From an uncultured Eubacteriales bacterium (GTDB lineage: Bacteria; Bacillota; Clostridia; Christensenellales; Borkfalkiaceae), in NCBI GenBank assembly GCA_900542935.1, contig UQPN01000003.1, forward strand, positions 1 through 64,000: a DNA stretch of 64,000 nucleotides. The letters are read 5' to 3'. Numbering within the stretch: position 1 is the first letter of the stretch; each line of letters starts with the position of its first letter. The notes below the pieces were generated by a model that was given only the letters and a program-made list of their open reading frames with translations, was not told where the DNA came from and made no database searches. This document shows positions 42,406 to 51,524 of this stretch, one piece after another. Position numbers and translations under genes: made by a program.

Positions 42406-44241
42406 ATGATTTTAAGCCCGGTTACCATCTGGAAAAAATTCGATTTGACGCAGGCATTGAATGCGGAAACGGAAGCGGAAACGCTTACGCCCGCAGGTTT
42501 TGTTGCGCAGAACGTACGGCTGGACGGGCATCTTCTTGCGGACGGCGGACGTGTGAAAATTTTCGCGCGGTTTACGAAGCCGCACGGCTCCGAAGCGGCG
42601 CCCGCTCTGTTATTGCTGCCCGACGCGGACGACGACGGCGCGGAGCTTGCCGATTATTTCGCGGCGAAAGGCTATGCCACGCTGATTCCCGATTATTGCG
42701 GACGGCGCGGCGGTAAAGGCACGGGCAAAGTAACGAAGAGCGATACGGCGGCAAACGAAGCGGACGCAGCGAAAGAGGAAGAAATAGCGGCGGAAGCGGA
42801 AAAAATAGCGGCGGAAGAAAATACGGACGGCGGAAAGAAAAATTATACGGTATACCCGGAAGCGGCGGATTACGCGAATTATGAGGTATCGGGCGCGCCC
42901 GCGTATCTCGAATCGGAGAGCGTGGAAAACAGCGCGTGGATGGAATGGGCGTACGTTGCTTTATACGCGCTGGAATACCTGAAAACGCGGAGCGACGTTT
43001 CGAAAATCGGCGTATCGGGGGTGCGGCTCGGCGGAGAAATCGCCTGGATGATTACGCTTTCGCCCGATATTTCCTGCGCGGTGATTGTAAACGCGGCGGG
43101 CTGGAGAAGTCATTTATCCGCGCCGAAGTGGGGCGCGGCGTCTGCCACGGGCGAAAAATCGCAGGACTCGGGGGAAGAAGCGGACGCAGTGCGCGCGTTT
43201 ATCGCGGGCGTGGAGGCGGAATCTTACGCGCCGTTCGTAAAGTGCCCCGTGTTGATGTGCTGCGCGATGGAAGATACGTTTTTCGATTGCGACCGGGCAT
43301 ACGATACGTTCGTGCGGTTGGGAAATCCGGACGGAAGCGGGATTGTATATTCGGCGGACAGCGGGAAGTGCATCGGTCCGTATGCGCTGACCGACATCGA
43401 TTTGTTCTTAGAGCGGCATCTGAAAGGGCGGCATATTTATATTCCGAAGCCGATCGAACTTACCGTAACGGAGAGCGCGGACGGGAATCTGGAGATGACG
43501 GCGAAAACGGACGAGGACGCGCTGGTGAAAACGCTTTCCGTGTATTATGCGGAAGGGCGGAGCGGGCAGGTTTCTTCCTGCCGCGCCTGGCAACGCGTGA
43601 AAATCGTTGCGGGCGGAGAGATGAAAGACAATCGTTTTACGTGCGGGTGCGAACCGTTTTCGGGTGCGGAATACGCGTTTGCGTACGCTTCGGCGGAGTT
43701 CGTGAACGGATTTAAAACCGTTTCGCCCGTCGTGGGGAAACGCCTGAAAATCAAAGGCGGAGACTGCGTGAAAGAACGGGTGATTTCGGCGGGAGAAAAA
43801 GACGGATTCGCCGTGGCGGATTACCGCGCCGAAGCGCTGGGCGGCATTTTTCTGGAGAAGGAAAGCATGCCGGAAACGATTGCCGGTTACGGCGGAATCA
43901 CGGGAGTATATTCTTCCGCGGGAATCAGAACGTACCGCATCAATTCGCCGCGGTTTGTGGCGGACGACGGCGCGGCGCTCAAGATGGATTTATATTCGAA
44001 AGAGGATACTTCCGTAAAAATTACGGTGGAAACGGGCGAACGCGGAACGGGCGGAGAATATTCCGTAATCGTACCCGTGGCGGGCGGCGGAAAATGGAAA
44101 CGGGTGGTGTTGCGTGCAGCGGATCTGAAAGACGAACGCACGGGCGGATCGCTGGAAGATTTTTCGAAAGGCATTGCCATTGTCATCCGCCCCGAAAACG
44201 AAAATTGTCCCGTGCCCGTGGCGAACGTGCTGTGGCTGTAA
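42406..44241 (+). CDS. alpha/beta-hydrolase-fold protein with atypical nucleophile loop
   Basis: 611 residues. Residues about 40-100 give the first strands of an alpha/beta hydrolase (APALLLLPDADDDGAELADYFAAKGYATLIPDYCGRRG). A low-complexity Lys/Glu/Ala insert (about 105-145) follows. Then comes WMEWAYVALYALEYLKTRSDVSKIGVSGVRLGGEIAWMI, where the nucleophile elbow should be. The expected G-x-S-x-G reads G-V-R-L-G, so the catalytic serine is replaced by arginine unless the preceding Ser serves. The C-terminal 230 residues are beta-rich. No signal peptide. It may be a pseudo-enzyme or an esterase with altered chemistry. The next gene, for signal peptidase, follows 31 bases later. Confidence 0.7.
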   Translation: MILSPVTIWKKFDLTQALNAETEAETLTPAGFVAQNVRLDGHLLADGGRVKIFARFTKPHGSEAAPALLLLPDADDDGAELADYFAAKGYATLIPDYCGRRGGKGTGKVTKSDTAANEADAAKEEEIAAEAEKIAAEENTDGGKKNYTVYPEAADYANYEVSGAPAYLESESVENSAWMEWAYVALYALEYLKTRSDVSKIGVSGVRLGGEIAWMITLSPDISCAVIVNAAGWRSHLSAPKWGAASATGEKSQDSGEEADAVRAFIAGVEAESYAPFVKCPVLMCCAMEDTFFDCDRAYDTFVRLGNPDGSGIVYSADSGKCIGPYALTDIDLFLERHLKGRHIYIPKPIELTVTESADGNLEMTAKTDEDALVKTLSVYYAEGRSGQVSSCRAWQRVKIVAGGEMKDNRFTCGCEPFSGAEYAFAYASAEFVNGFKTVSPVVGKRLKIKGGDCVKERVISAGEKDGFAVADYRAEALGGIFLEKESMPETIAGYGGITGVYSSAGIRTYRINSPRFVADDGAALKMDLYSKEDTSVKITVETGERGTGGEYSVIVPVAGGGKWKRVVLRAADLKDERTGGSLEDFSKGIAIVIRPENENCPVPVANVLWL

Positions 44242-44272
44242 ATAAACGGGAAGGAAACGTACAGGCAGAATT

Positions 44273-45076
44273 ATGAAGCAGGAAAAAGCGAACGACAGAG
44301 AGAACGGCGGGCTGATCGCCTCGCCGTTGTACGAGGAAGCGTACCGGAGCGAAGCAAGAAAATCGAACGTACGGTTTTTTGTTTCGCTGTTTCTCGTCGT
44401 GTTGATTTTTATGCTGTTCCGCGGCGTATTCGTGGCGTCGTTCGCAAGAATCGACGTGGACGGATCGTCGATGCTGCCCACGCTGGAAAACGGGGACAGG
44501 CTGTTTATGCAATTTGCCGATACGGGCGATGGCGGCTTTTTGCGGTATGCGAAAACGCCGGAACGGGGCGACGTGGTGATTGTGGACGTGAGAGAGTACC
44601 ACGATACGGATAAGTACAAAGATATTCTGGCGGCGCCGTTCGTAAGCCGCGGAGCTTCGGGCGGAACGCAGACGGTGAATTTTCTGGTGAAACGGCTGGT
44701 GGGGCTTCCCGGAGATACCGTAAAAGAGGAAAACGGCAGAATTTATTATCTGACGGCGGAGCAGAAAGAAAACGGAATTACGGAGTACACCGAGCTGAAA
44801 GCGCAGCCGCAGAACGTTTCCTATGCGCTGGAAGGCTGCGTTTACGAACTCGGCGAAGGGGAAGTGTTGATTCTCGGCGACAATACGTACAACAGCACCG
44901 ACGGCAGGTGGTTGCAGCGGGATAAGAACGGAAATCTGCGTTCGCATCTGAAACGGGCGTACCGGTCGGAAGATATCTGCGGAGTGGTGCCCGGGTGGGC
45001 GGTGAATTGCCGCACGTTCAGCACGAAATATTACGCTTTTACGGATAAAATAAGCGCATTGTTCAAAAAGAGCTGA
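44273..45076 (+). CDS. lepB: signal peptidase I
   Basis: A membrane-bound serine protease (S26) that removes signal peptides after secretion. 267 residues with one N-terminal membrane helix (about 37-58). The catalytic serine is in DGSSMLPTLENGDRL and the general-base lysine in FLVKRLVGLPGDTV. The box-E motif ILGDNTYNSTDGR is present. The polar 35-residue N terminus is cytoplasmic. Transcribed in the same direction as the alpha/beta-hydrolase gene. Confidence 0.93.
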   Translation: MKQEKANDRENGGLIASPLYEEAYRSEARKSNVRFFVSLFLVVLIFMLFRGVFVASFARIDVDGSSMLPTLENGDRLFMQFADTGDGGFLRYAKTPERGDVVIVDVREYHDTDKYKDILAAPFVSRGASGGTQTVNFLVKRLVGLPGDTVKEENGRIYYLTAEQKENGITEYTELKAQPQNVSYALEGCVYELGEGEVLILGDNTYNSTDGRWLQRDKNGNLRSHLKRAYRSEDICGVVPGWAVNCRTFSTKYYAFTDKISALFKKS

Positions 45077-45142
45077 AAAAAATTCCGCATAAAAATCCGC
45101 GCGATAACCAAGCGTTGCGCGGTAAGGACGAAGGAGAGAAAA

Positions 45143-45769
45143 ATGGAACGGGTGTTTGACGACGAAGATTTCAACGCGATTTTAGACCAGCGAAAGAAGG
45201 TGAAGCTGGTGTTTTATATCGTGCTGGGCGCGTATATCGTGCTGGCGATCGCTTCGCTGGCGTATTATACCTCGCTGCCGTACAAAGATAAGATGCAGGC
45301 GTTGCCGAAAGCGGTGATGTTTATTTCCACGGCGCTGTTCATCGTGTTTTTGTTTTTGTACATGGGCATCAAATATCATCGGGTGAACAAATACTGCAAG
45401 ATGATGTATTATTTATCCGAAGGGATGAAGAACGTAGAGGAAAATTATTTCGTGGGGTTCGAACTCAACGATTTGCAGAAAGACAACGTGGACGCGATTT
45501 CCTGCGTGTTTAAAACCTGGAGCAAAAAGAAAAAAGAGTGGATGCGCCGCGAAGCGTACTGGGCGGCGGAAAAGAGTCTGCCGCCGTTCGAAGCGGGCGA
45601 TTACGTTCGTTACGTGGTGCAGAGCAATTTCGTGGTGGCATACGAGGTTTTGAAAAGAAGCGAGGAAGCTTCGGACGGGGCGGAAAACCCTGCGACGAGC
45701 GCGGCGGAGCCGGTAAAGGCAACGGAAAAAAACGCGGACGAAGCGGCGGGCACGCCCGGAAATATGTAA
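45143..45769 (+). CDS. two-helix membrane protein of unknown function
   Basis: 208 residues, no family recognised. Two membrane helices (about 16-38 and 53-73) are followed by a cytoplasmic domain of about 100 residues (KYCKMMYYLSEGMKNVEENYFVGFELNDLQKDN, aromatic and basic) and an Ala/Glu-rich tail. It starts after gaaggagagaaaa, 66 bases past lepB and 24 bases before pepF, so it is probably in one operon with them. Confidence 0.75.
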   Translation: MERVFDDEDFNAILDQRKKVKLVFYIVLGAYIVLAIASLAYYTSLPYKDKMQALPKAVMFISTALFIVFLFLYMGIKYHRVNKYCKMMYYLSEGMKNVEENYFVGFELNDLQKDNVDAISCVFKTWSKKKKEWMRREAYWAAEKSLPPFEAGDYVRYVVQSNFVVAYEVLKRSEEASDGAENPATSAAEPVKATEKNADEAAGTPGNM

Positions 45770-45793
45770 AAAACGTCAAGGAGTATATATAAA

Positions 45794-47590
45794 ATGGAAA
45801 GGAACGAAGTAGAAGAAAAGTATCGCTGGGCAACGGAGGAAATTTTTCCTTCTTACGAAGCGTGGAAAGAAGCGAAAGACGCGATGGAAAAGGAATACGC
45901 CGATTTCGATTACGAGGGCGCGTTCAAGGGAAAGCTTGGGAACAAAGAAAGTTTGCTGGCGTTGTTTGCGAAAGAATACGAGGGGATGAGAAAACTGGAA
46001 AAACTGTTTCTGTACGCCTCGATGAAGCGCGACGAGGACCTTCGGAACGCGAAGTGGAACAGCGCGGTTTCTTCGATGATGTCTTTGTATTCGAAATTCA
46101 TGGCGAAAACGGCGTTTATCGACCCCGAACTGACGGCTTTGCCCGAAGAGAAACTGAAAGAGTATATTGCGGACAAGGATTTCGCGGATTACGATTATCT
46201 GCTGCAGAAGATCGAAAAATCCAAAAAGTACGTGCTTTCCGAGGGCGAAGAACGGCTTCTTGCGATGGCGGCGGAAGTTACGGACGGGTATCACGACGTA
46301 TTTTCGATGCTGGACAACGCCGATCTCAATCTGCCCGAAGCTACGTTTGAGGGAAAGACGGAAAAAATCACGCACGGCGGCTACGGCGTGGCTCTTAGAA
46401 AAGGGAACGCGACGGAAAGAAAGGAATGGTTCGAAAAGTATTACGGCGCGTACATCAAACTGATTCACGCGATTTCGCAGACGTACTACGGCAACGTGAA
46501 AAAGGACGTGTTCTTCTGCCGCGCGCGCGGGTATGCAAGCTGCCTTGAAATGGCTTTGCACGGCGAGGACGTTCCCAAGAGCGTATACGAAAATCTGATT
46601 GAAGCCGTAGACGGCGCGCTGCCGCTGATGCACCGCTATATCGCGTTGCGGAAAAAAGTGCTCGGTCTGAAAGAACAGCATATGTACGATATTTATATGC
46701 CGCTGGTGGAAAACGCGGACATCGGCGTTTCGTACGAAGAGGCGTACGACATCGTTGTGGAAGGGCTGGCGCCGCTCGGAAAAGATTATCAGGCGCTGTT
46801 GCGCCGCGCGAAAGACGAACGCTGGATAGACGTTTGCGAAACGGAAGGAAAGAAGAGCGGAGCGTATTCCACGGGTTCGTACGATACGCATCCGTACGTG
46901 CTGTTGAATTACCAGCGTACCACCAACGAGATTTTCACGATCGCGCACGAAATGGGGCATTCGATTCATACCTATAAATCTTCGGCGGCGCAGCCGTACC
47001 CCAAGGCGGATTATACGATTTTCCTTGCGGAAATCGCCAGCACGGTGAACGAAGTGCTGCTGTTAAAACACCTTCTGAAATCCGCGCGCGAAAAGGGCGA
47101 CAAGAAAACGGAAAAATTCCTGTTGAATTATTATATGGATATGATTCGCACGACGCTGTTCCGTCAGTCGCAGTTTGCCGAATTCGAACAAATCGTGCAC
47201 AAGATGGCGGAGGACGGCGAGCCGCTGACCGACGAAAATCTGTGCGCGACGTATTACGGGCTGAACAAGAAATATTACGGCGACGCGATTATACACGATA
47301 AGGAAATTTCTTACGAATGGGCGCGTATTCCGCACTTCTATCGTTCGTTTTACGTGTATAAGTACGCGACGGGCATTATTTCGGCGATTTCCATCGCGCA
47401 CAGAGTGCTTACCGAAGGCGAAAGCGCGGTGAAAGATTACTTCTCGTTCCTTTCGGGCGGGTGCTGCACCGATCCCGTTTCCATTTTAAAGCGTGCGGGC
47501 GTGGACCTTACCGCGAAAGCGCCTTTCGAAACGGCGATGAAGGAATTCGAAGAAACGCTTGAAGCGTTTGAAAAGATTGACGAGAGATAA
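45794..47590 (+). CDS. pepF: oligoendopeptidase F (M3 family)
   Basis: A cytosolic zinc oligopeptidase of 598 residues, the usual PepF length. The zinc site HEMGH starts at His385 within FTIAHEMGHSIHTYKS, with the third ligand in FLAEIASTVNE. An N-terminal helical lid and the C-terminal MIRTTLFRQSQFAEFE region complete the M3B signature. The ATG follows aaggagtatatataaa. It degrades short peptides. Confidence 0.96.
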   Translation: MERNEVEEKYRWATEEIFPSYEAWKEAKDAMEKEYADFDYEGAFKGKLGNKESLLALFAKEYEGMRKLEKLFLYASMKRDEDLRNAKWNSAVSSMMSLYSKFMAKTAFIDPELTALPEEKLKEYIADKDFADYDYLLQKIEKSKKYVLSEGEERLLAMAAEVTDGYHDVFSMLDNADLNLPEATFEGKTEKITHGGYGVALRKGNATERKEWFEKYYGAYIKLIHAISQTYYGNVKKDVFFCRARGYASCLEMALHGEDVPKSVYENLIEAVDGALPLMHRYIALRKKVLGLKEQHMYDIYMPLVENADIGVSYEEAYDIVVEGLAPLGKDYQALLRRAKDERWIDVCETEGKKSGAYSTGSYDTHPYVLLNYQRTTNEIFTIAHEMGHSIHTYKSSAAQPYPKADYTIFLAEIASTVNEVLLLKHLLKSAREKGDKKTEKFLLNYYMDMIRTTLFRQSQFAEFEQIVHKMAEDGEPLTDENLCATYYGLNKKYYGDAIIHDKEISYEWARIPHFYRSFYVYKYATGIISAISIAHRVLTEGESAVKDYFSFLSGGCCTDPVSILKRAGVDLTAKAPFETAMKEFEETLEAFEKIDER

Positions 47591-47631
47591 AGAACGTCGG
47601 GTAAGATAACCGACGGAGAAAGAGGAAAATT

Positions 47632-49095
47632 ATGGCGAACGCAACCAACGTGCTGCCGCACAACAACGACGCGGAAATGGCGCTTCTGGGGTGTATGCTG
47701 ATCGATAACGAAACGGCGGCGGACATCGTGGAACCTCTGAAAGAAGAGGATTTCTACGGCGAAAGCAACCGCTACGTGCTGAGCGCGATGAAAAAAGTGT
47801 TCGGCTCGCGCCGTCCCATCGATCTCGTAACCCTTTCCGATCAGCTGGAAAGCGAGGGCAATCTGGCGAAAGCCGGCGGGATTGCCTACCTGACGGAACT
47901 GGCGCAGATTACGCCTTCCGCGGCGAACTATAAATCGTATTTCGATATCGTGAAGCGAGATTCGCTTTCGAGAAAACTCATCCGCGCTTCGCAGAAAATC
48001 ATAGAAGCCTGCGCTTCTTCCACCGACGAAAAGCAGACGCTGGCGTTTGCCGAAAAAAGTATTTACGATATTTCCCGGCAGACCGACCGTTCGTCGCTGA
48101 AAGGCATGCAGGAAGAAAACGTGGTGGACGGCGTGCTGAAGAAATTCGAATCGCTTTCCCTCGACAAGAACGCGTACCGCGGCGTGGAAACGGGTTTCCG
48201 CCGCTTCGACCAACTGACGAACGGATTGCAGAAATCCGATTTGATAGTGCTTGCGGCGCGCCCCGGCGTGGGAAAAACTTCGTTTTCGATGAACATCGTG
48301 GAACACGCGGCAATGTGCAACCATAAGGTGTGCGCCGTGTTCTCGCTTGAAATGCCGCGCGCGCAGATCGTGCAAAGACTTTTATGTTCGTATGCAAACG
48401 TGAGCATGGCTAAGGCGCTTTCGGGCGAACTTTCCGCGCCGGACTGGAAAAAACTCATCGACGCGGCGGAACGGCTGAAAGACGCGCCCATTTACGTGGA
48501 CGATTCTTCGCGTACCACGCCTTCGGAAATCGAATCGAAATGCCGCAGGCTCAAAGCGAAAACGGGCGCGCTCGACCTCATCATGATCGACTATATTCAG
48601 CTGATGTCCGGCGGGGATTCGAAGCTTGCGGGCGCGGAAAACCGTCAGCAGGAAATCGCTTCGATCACGCGCGATCTGAAAATCATCGCGAAAGAGCTGG
48701 AAGTGCCCGTGATCGCGCTTTCGCAGTTGAGGCGTATGCAGACGAAAGAGCCGCAGCTTTCCGACCTCCGCGAATCGGGCGCCATCGAACAGGACGCCGA
48801 CATCGTAATGTTCATCAACCGCCCCGAAATGACGGCGACGGCGGAGGAACTTGCCAGCGGAAAAATCGTGAAAGGGGCGGCGGAAATCAATATCGCCAAG
48901 CACAGAAACGGTTCGCCGGGGCGAGTGCAGCTGAAATTTATCGGCGAATCCACGAAGTTTGTGGACGAGGACGGCGAGAACCGCCCGGAAGAGCCGCCGC
49001 AGTTCGGCAGACCGCGTTCGTTCGACGAGGAAGAGAGCGTTCTCGAATCGGCGGGATTCAACGCGCCGCCGCCTGAGGACGAGCCGCCGTTTTAA
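47632..49095 (+). CDS. dnaB: replicative DNA helicase
   Basis: The 487-residue hexameric helicase of the replication fork. The N-terminal primase-binding domain (LPHNNDAEMALLGCMLIDNETAADIV) is followed by a linker and the RecA-like ATPase. Walker A is ARPGVGKTS with Lys215. Walker B DLIMIDYIQLM and the LKIIAKELEVPVIALSQLRR arginine-finger region follow. A proline-rich acidic tail ends the chain. An intein is absent. Directly followed by the TsaC-like gene, 20 bases away. Confidence 0.96.
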   Translation: MANATNVLPHNNDAEMALLGCMLIDNETAADIVEPLKEEDFYGESNRYVLSAMKKVFGSRRPIDLVTLSDQLESEGNLAKAGGIAYLTELAQITPSAANYKSYFDIVKRDSLSRKLIRASQKIIEACASSTDEKQTLAFAEKSIYDISRQTDRSSLKGMQEENVVDGVLKKFESLSLDKNAYRGVETGFRRFDQLTNGLQKSDLIVLAARPGVGKTSFSMNIVEHAAMCNHKVCAVFSLEMPRAQIVQRLLCSYANVSMAKALSGELSAPDWKKLIDAAERLKDAPIYVDDSSRTTPSEIESKCRRLKAKTGALDLIMIDYIQLMSGGDSKLAGAENRQQEIASITRDLKIIAKELEVPVIALSQLRRMQTKEPQLSDLRESGAIEQDADIVMFINRPEMTATAEELASGKIVKGAAEINIAKHRNGSPGRVQLKFIGESTKFVDEDGENRPEEPPQFGRPRSFDEEESVLESAGFNAPPPEDEPPF

Positions 49096-49115
49096 GCGGA
49101 AAGAAGTACATAGCA

Positions 49116-50135
49116 ATGATTACGCGAATAGAAAAAGTCAACGCCGCGTCGCTGAAAGAGGCGCGGGAGATTATATTTTCCGGCGGCGTGGTGGCGATGC
49201 CCACCGAAACGGTGTACGGGCTGGGCGGCGACGCGAAAAACGACGACGCCGTGAAGAGTATTTTCGAAATCAAGGGGCGCCCGAACGATAATCCGCTGAT
49301 AGCGCACGTGCACGAGGAGTACGATTTATCGAAAATCATCGATTACGATCCGCCGTACGCGAAAAAACTGCGCGAGGCGTTTTTACCGGGCCCGCTTACG
49401 CTGGTGTATCCTTCCACGGGCAAGGTATCGCCGCGTGTTTCGTGCGGGCTGAACACGCTTGCCGTACGCGTGCCGTCGCATAAGGACGCGCAGGCGTTTC
49501 TGCGGGAGGCGGATATTCCCATTGTGGCGCCGAGCGCGAATTTATCGAAGCACGTTTCGCCCACTACGGCGCAGCATGTGTTCGACGATTTCAACGGTAA
49601 AATTCCGCTGATTTTAGACGGCGGGGCGTGCAGCGGCGGCATCGAAAGCACGGTGGCGGACGTTACGGGCGATTATCCCGTGATTTTGCGCCCCGGTCTG
49701 ATTACGCGGGAGATGATTGCCGCTGTGTGCGGAAGATGCGACATGTACGAGCCGGTTTTAAAGCCCGGCGACAGGGCGAAAAGTCCCGGAATGATGTATA
49801 AGCATTATTCGCCGAGGTGCGAAACGGCGCTGTTTACGGATAACGAGGCGGACAAGGCGGCGCAAAAGGCTGCGGAGGAAGTCGCGAAAGGACGGCGCGC
49901 GTATATTTTGTGCGAACACGGCGTTGCCGTTGAGCTGACCGCGGCGGGATATTCCGTGCTGGATTTGGGCGCGACGGGCGAGGAGATGGCGGAAAATCTG
50001 TTTGCGCTTCTCAGACAGGCGGAAAAAACGGCGGACGTACTGATTGCCGTGGAACCGAAGCAAAAAGACGGGGTGATGGCGGGCGTTCTGAATCGTCTGC
50101 GCAAAGCCTGCGTTTCGGCGGACGTGCCGCATTGA
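49116..50135 (+). CDS. ywlC: threonylcarbamoyl-AMP synthase (Sua5/YwlC type)
   Basis: Makes threonylcarbamoyl-adenylate for the t6A modification of ANN-decoding tRNAs. The N-terminal YrdC domain (about 10-200) has GGVVAMPTETVYGLGGDA, KGRPNDNPLI and PGPLTLV. The C-terminal Sua5 domain (about 210-335) follows the linker SPGMMYKHYSPRC, a hallmark of the longer Sua5 type. Total 339 residues, normal length. Confidence 0.95.
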   Translation: MITRIEKVNAASLKEAREIIFSGGVVAMPTETVYGLGGDAKNDDAVKSIFEIKGRPNDNPLIAHVHEEYDLSKIIDYDPPYAKKLREAFLPGPLTLVYPSTGKVSPRVSCGLNTLAVRVPSHKDAQAFLREADIPIVAPSANLSKHVSPTTAQHVFDDFNGKIPLILDGGACSGGIESTVADVTGDYPVILRPGLITREMIAAVCGRCDMYEPVLKPGDRAKSPGMMYKHYSPRCETALFTDNEADKAAQKAAEEVAKGRRAYILCEHGVAVELTAAGYSVLDLGATGEEMAENLFALLRQAEKTADVLIAVEPKQKDGVMAGVLNRLRKACVSADVPH

Positions 50136-50188
50136 AGAAATGAAAGAAGAGGCGCGGCGGATTCTGCCGAGGGAGAGTAAACCGTAAG

Positions 50189-50851
50189 ATGGCGAAGCAG
50201 AAAATTAAAAAAATAGTGTTTGTCTGCACGGGAAACACTTGCCGTTCGCCGATGGCGGAAGCGGCGTTTTCGGCGGAAATCAAACGCAAAAGCTTGCCCG
50301 CGGTGGCTACTTCGGCGGGCTTGAATGTTTCGCCGACCGAGCGGGATATGAACGAAAAAGCGGCGAAAACGCTGGAAAATACAGGACTTATGCTGCCGTA
50401 TTTTTCCTCCACTTCGCTTACGAAAGAAACGCTCCTATCGGCGGATATCGTTCTCTGCATGACGCGCGCGCAAAGCGAACTTTTAAAACCCGCGAGAAAG
50501 CGTTTTCTGGAAGAGGCGGGAAAACCGTCGGCGAAAAATAACGTTTTCTGTTTTGCGGATCTCACGGGAGAGGATATTCCCGATCCGTACGGAAAAGACG
50601 AAAAGACGTATGCGGAAACGCTGGAAAAAATCATCGCGGCGTTTCCCGCCATCGAAGAGAAGTGGTTTACGAAGAAGCCTCGGGCGGTAAAAACAGGCGG
50701 AAAAACTTCGGTAAAGAAGCCGACGAAAAAAGCGGGAACGGGCGCAAAGAAGAAATCGGCGAAGAAAACTTCGAAGGGCGGCGCGAACGGTAAAGCGCGG
50801 GCGAAGAACGGAACGAAAAAAAAGAGAACGGCGGCGCCGAAAAAAATATAA
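50189..50851 (+). CDS. low-molecular-weight phosphatase (YwlE-like) with lysine-rich tail
   Basis: The phosphatase domain (about 1-155) carries the P-loop CTGNTCRSP (Cys13, Arg19). The Thr after GN is the residue that distinguishes YwlE-type protein-arginine phosphatases from tyrosine phosphatases. A DPYG motif supplies the catalytic Asp (residue about 132). Residues about 160-220 form a Lys/Ala/Gly-rich tail (KKPTKKAGTGAKKKSAKKTS) like histone H1 or Hc1 tails, which is not usual in this family of about 150 residues. It may direct the enzyme to nucleic acid. It follows the Sua5-type gene by 53 bases, and ywlC-ywlE neighbourhoods are common in Bacillota. Confidence 0.87.
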   Translation: MAKQKIKKIVFVCTGNTCRSPMAEAAFSAEIKRKSLPAVATSAGLNVSPTERDMNEKAAKTLENTGLMLPYFSSTSLTKETLLSADIVLCMTRAQSELLKPARKRFLEEAGKPSAKNNVFCFADLTGEDIPDPYGKDEKTYAETLEKIIAAFPAIEEKWFTKKPRAVKTGGKTSVKKPTKKAGTGAKKKSAKKTSKGGANGKARAKNGTKKKRTAAPKKI

Positions 50852-50882
50852 CCGGAACTTACCGCAAACACGCGCCAAACGC

Positions 50883-50911
50883 TTGAAATTTTTAATAGAA
50901 AGTGATATAAT
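50883..50911 (+). promoter_or_regulatory. rpiB promoter
   Basis: TTGAAA (50883-50888), 17-base spacer, TATAAT (50906-50911), about 45 bases before the rpiB start. Confidence 0.75.
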
Positions 50912-50955
50912 CGATAAGAAAATACCCAAGAGGTTGTTCAAAGGAGAAAAGGCGT

Positions 50956-51423
50956 ATGAAAATTGCCGTAGCATGCGATCACGGCGGATTGAATCTGAAA
51001 AAAGCGTTGCTTGCGTTTCTGGAAAAAAACGGACACGAATACGTTGATTTCGGTACGTATACCGCGGATTCGTGCGATTATCCCGATTTTGCGCTGAAAG
51101 CGGCGGAAGCCGTTGCAAGCGGAGAATGCGAGAGAGGAATCGTGATTTGTTCTTCCGGCATCGGCGTTTCCATCGTGGCGAACAAAATACCCGGAATTCG
51201 TTGCGCGCACTGCCACGATACGTATTGCGCGAAATATACGCGTTATCATAACGACGCGAATATGCTTGCTTTCGGCGAACGCGTGATCGGCGCGGGGCTG
51301 ATGGAAGAAATCGTTACGGAATTTCTTACCTGCGAATATATGGGCGGCGAGCGGCACGACAGAAGAATTGCCAAAATCAAAGCGATTGAAGAAAAATATT
51401 GCAAAAAAGAATATATAAAGTGA
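50956..51423 (+). CDS. rpiB: ribose-5-phosphate isomerase B
   Basis: Interconverts ribose 5-phosphate and ribulose 5-phosphate in the pentose phosphate pathway. 155 residues. CDHGG.NLK at the N terminus, catalytic Cys in RGIVICSSGIGVSIVANK (residue about 65) and the HDTYCAKYTRYHNDANMLAFGERVIG segment are family signatures. The start follows aaaggagaaaagg. The order rpiB-upp is common in Bacillota. Confidence 0.95.
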   Translation: MKIAVACDHGGLNLKKALLAFLEKNGHEYVDFGTYTADSCDYPDFALKAAEAVASGECERGIVICSSGIGVSIVANKIPGIRCAHCHDTYCAKYTRYHNDANMLAFGERVIGAGLMEEIVTEFLTCEYMGGERHDRRIAKIKAIEEKYCKKEYIK

Positions 51424-51433
51424 TTTTTGCGGA

Positions 51434-51461
51434 CAGGCTTCGGAATGTGTTCCGAAGCCTG
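51434..51461 (+). other. 12-bp perfect hairpin between rpiB and upp
   Basis: CAGGCTTCGGAA (51434-51445), loop TGTG, TTCCGAAGCCTG (51450-51461). It lacks the T-run of a terminator, so an RNA processing or stability element is possible. Confidence 0.55.
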
Positions 51462-51524
51462 CTCTAAAGCCCGGAACATCCGGATGATAAAAACCGAAAA
51501 ACTACAGCAAGGAGATATACAATC

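Noticed and set aside
45776..46969. 397-codon minus-strand open frame opposite pepF
   Set aside because: Shadow of the pepF coding strand; His/Arg/Phe-rich and lacking any family features.
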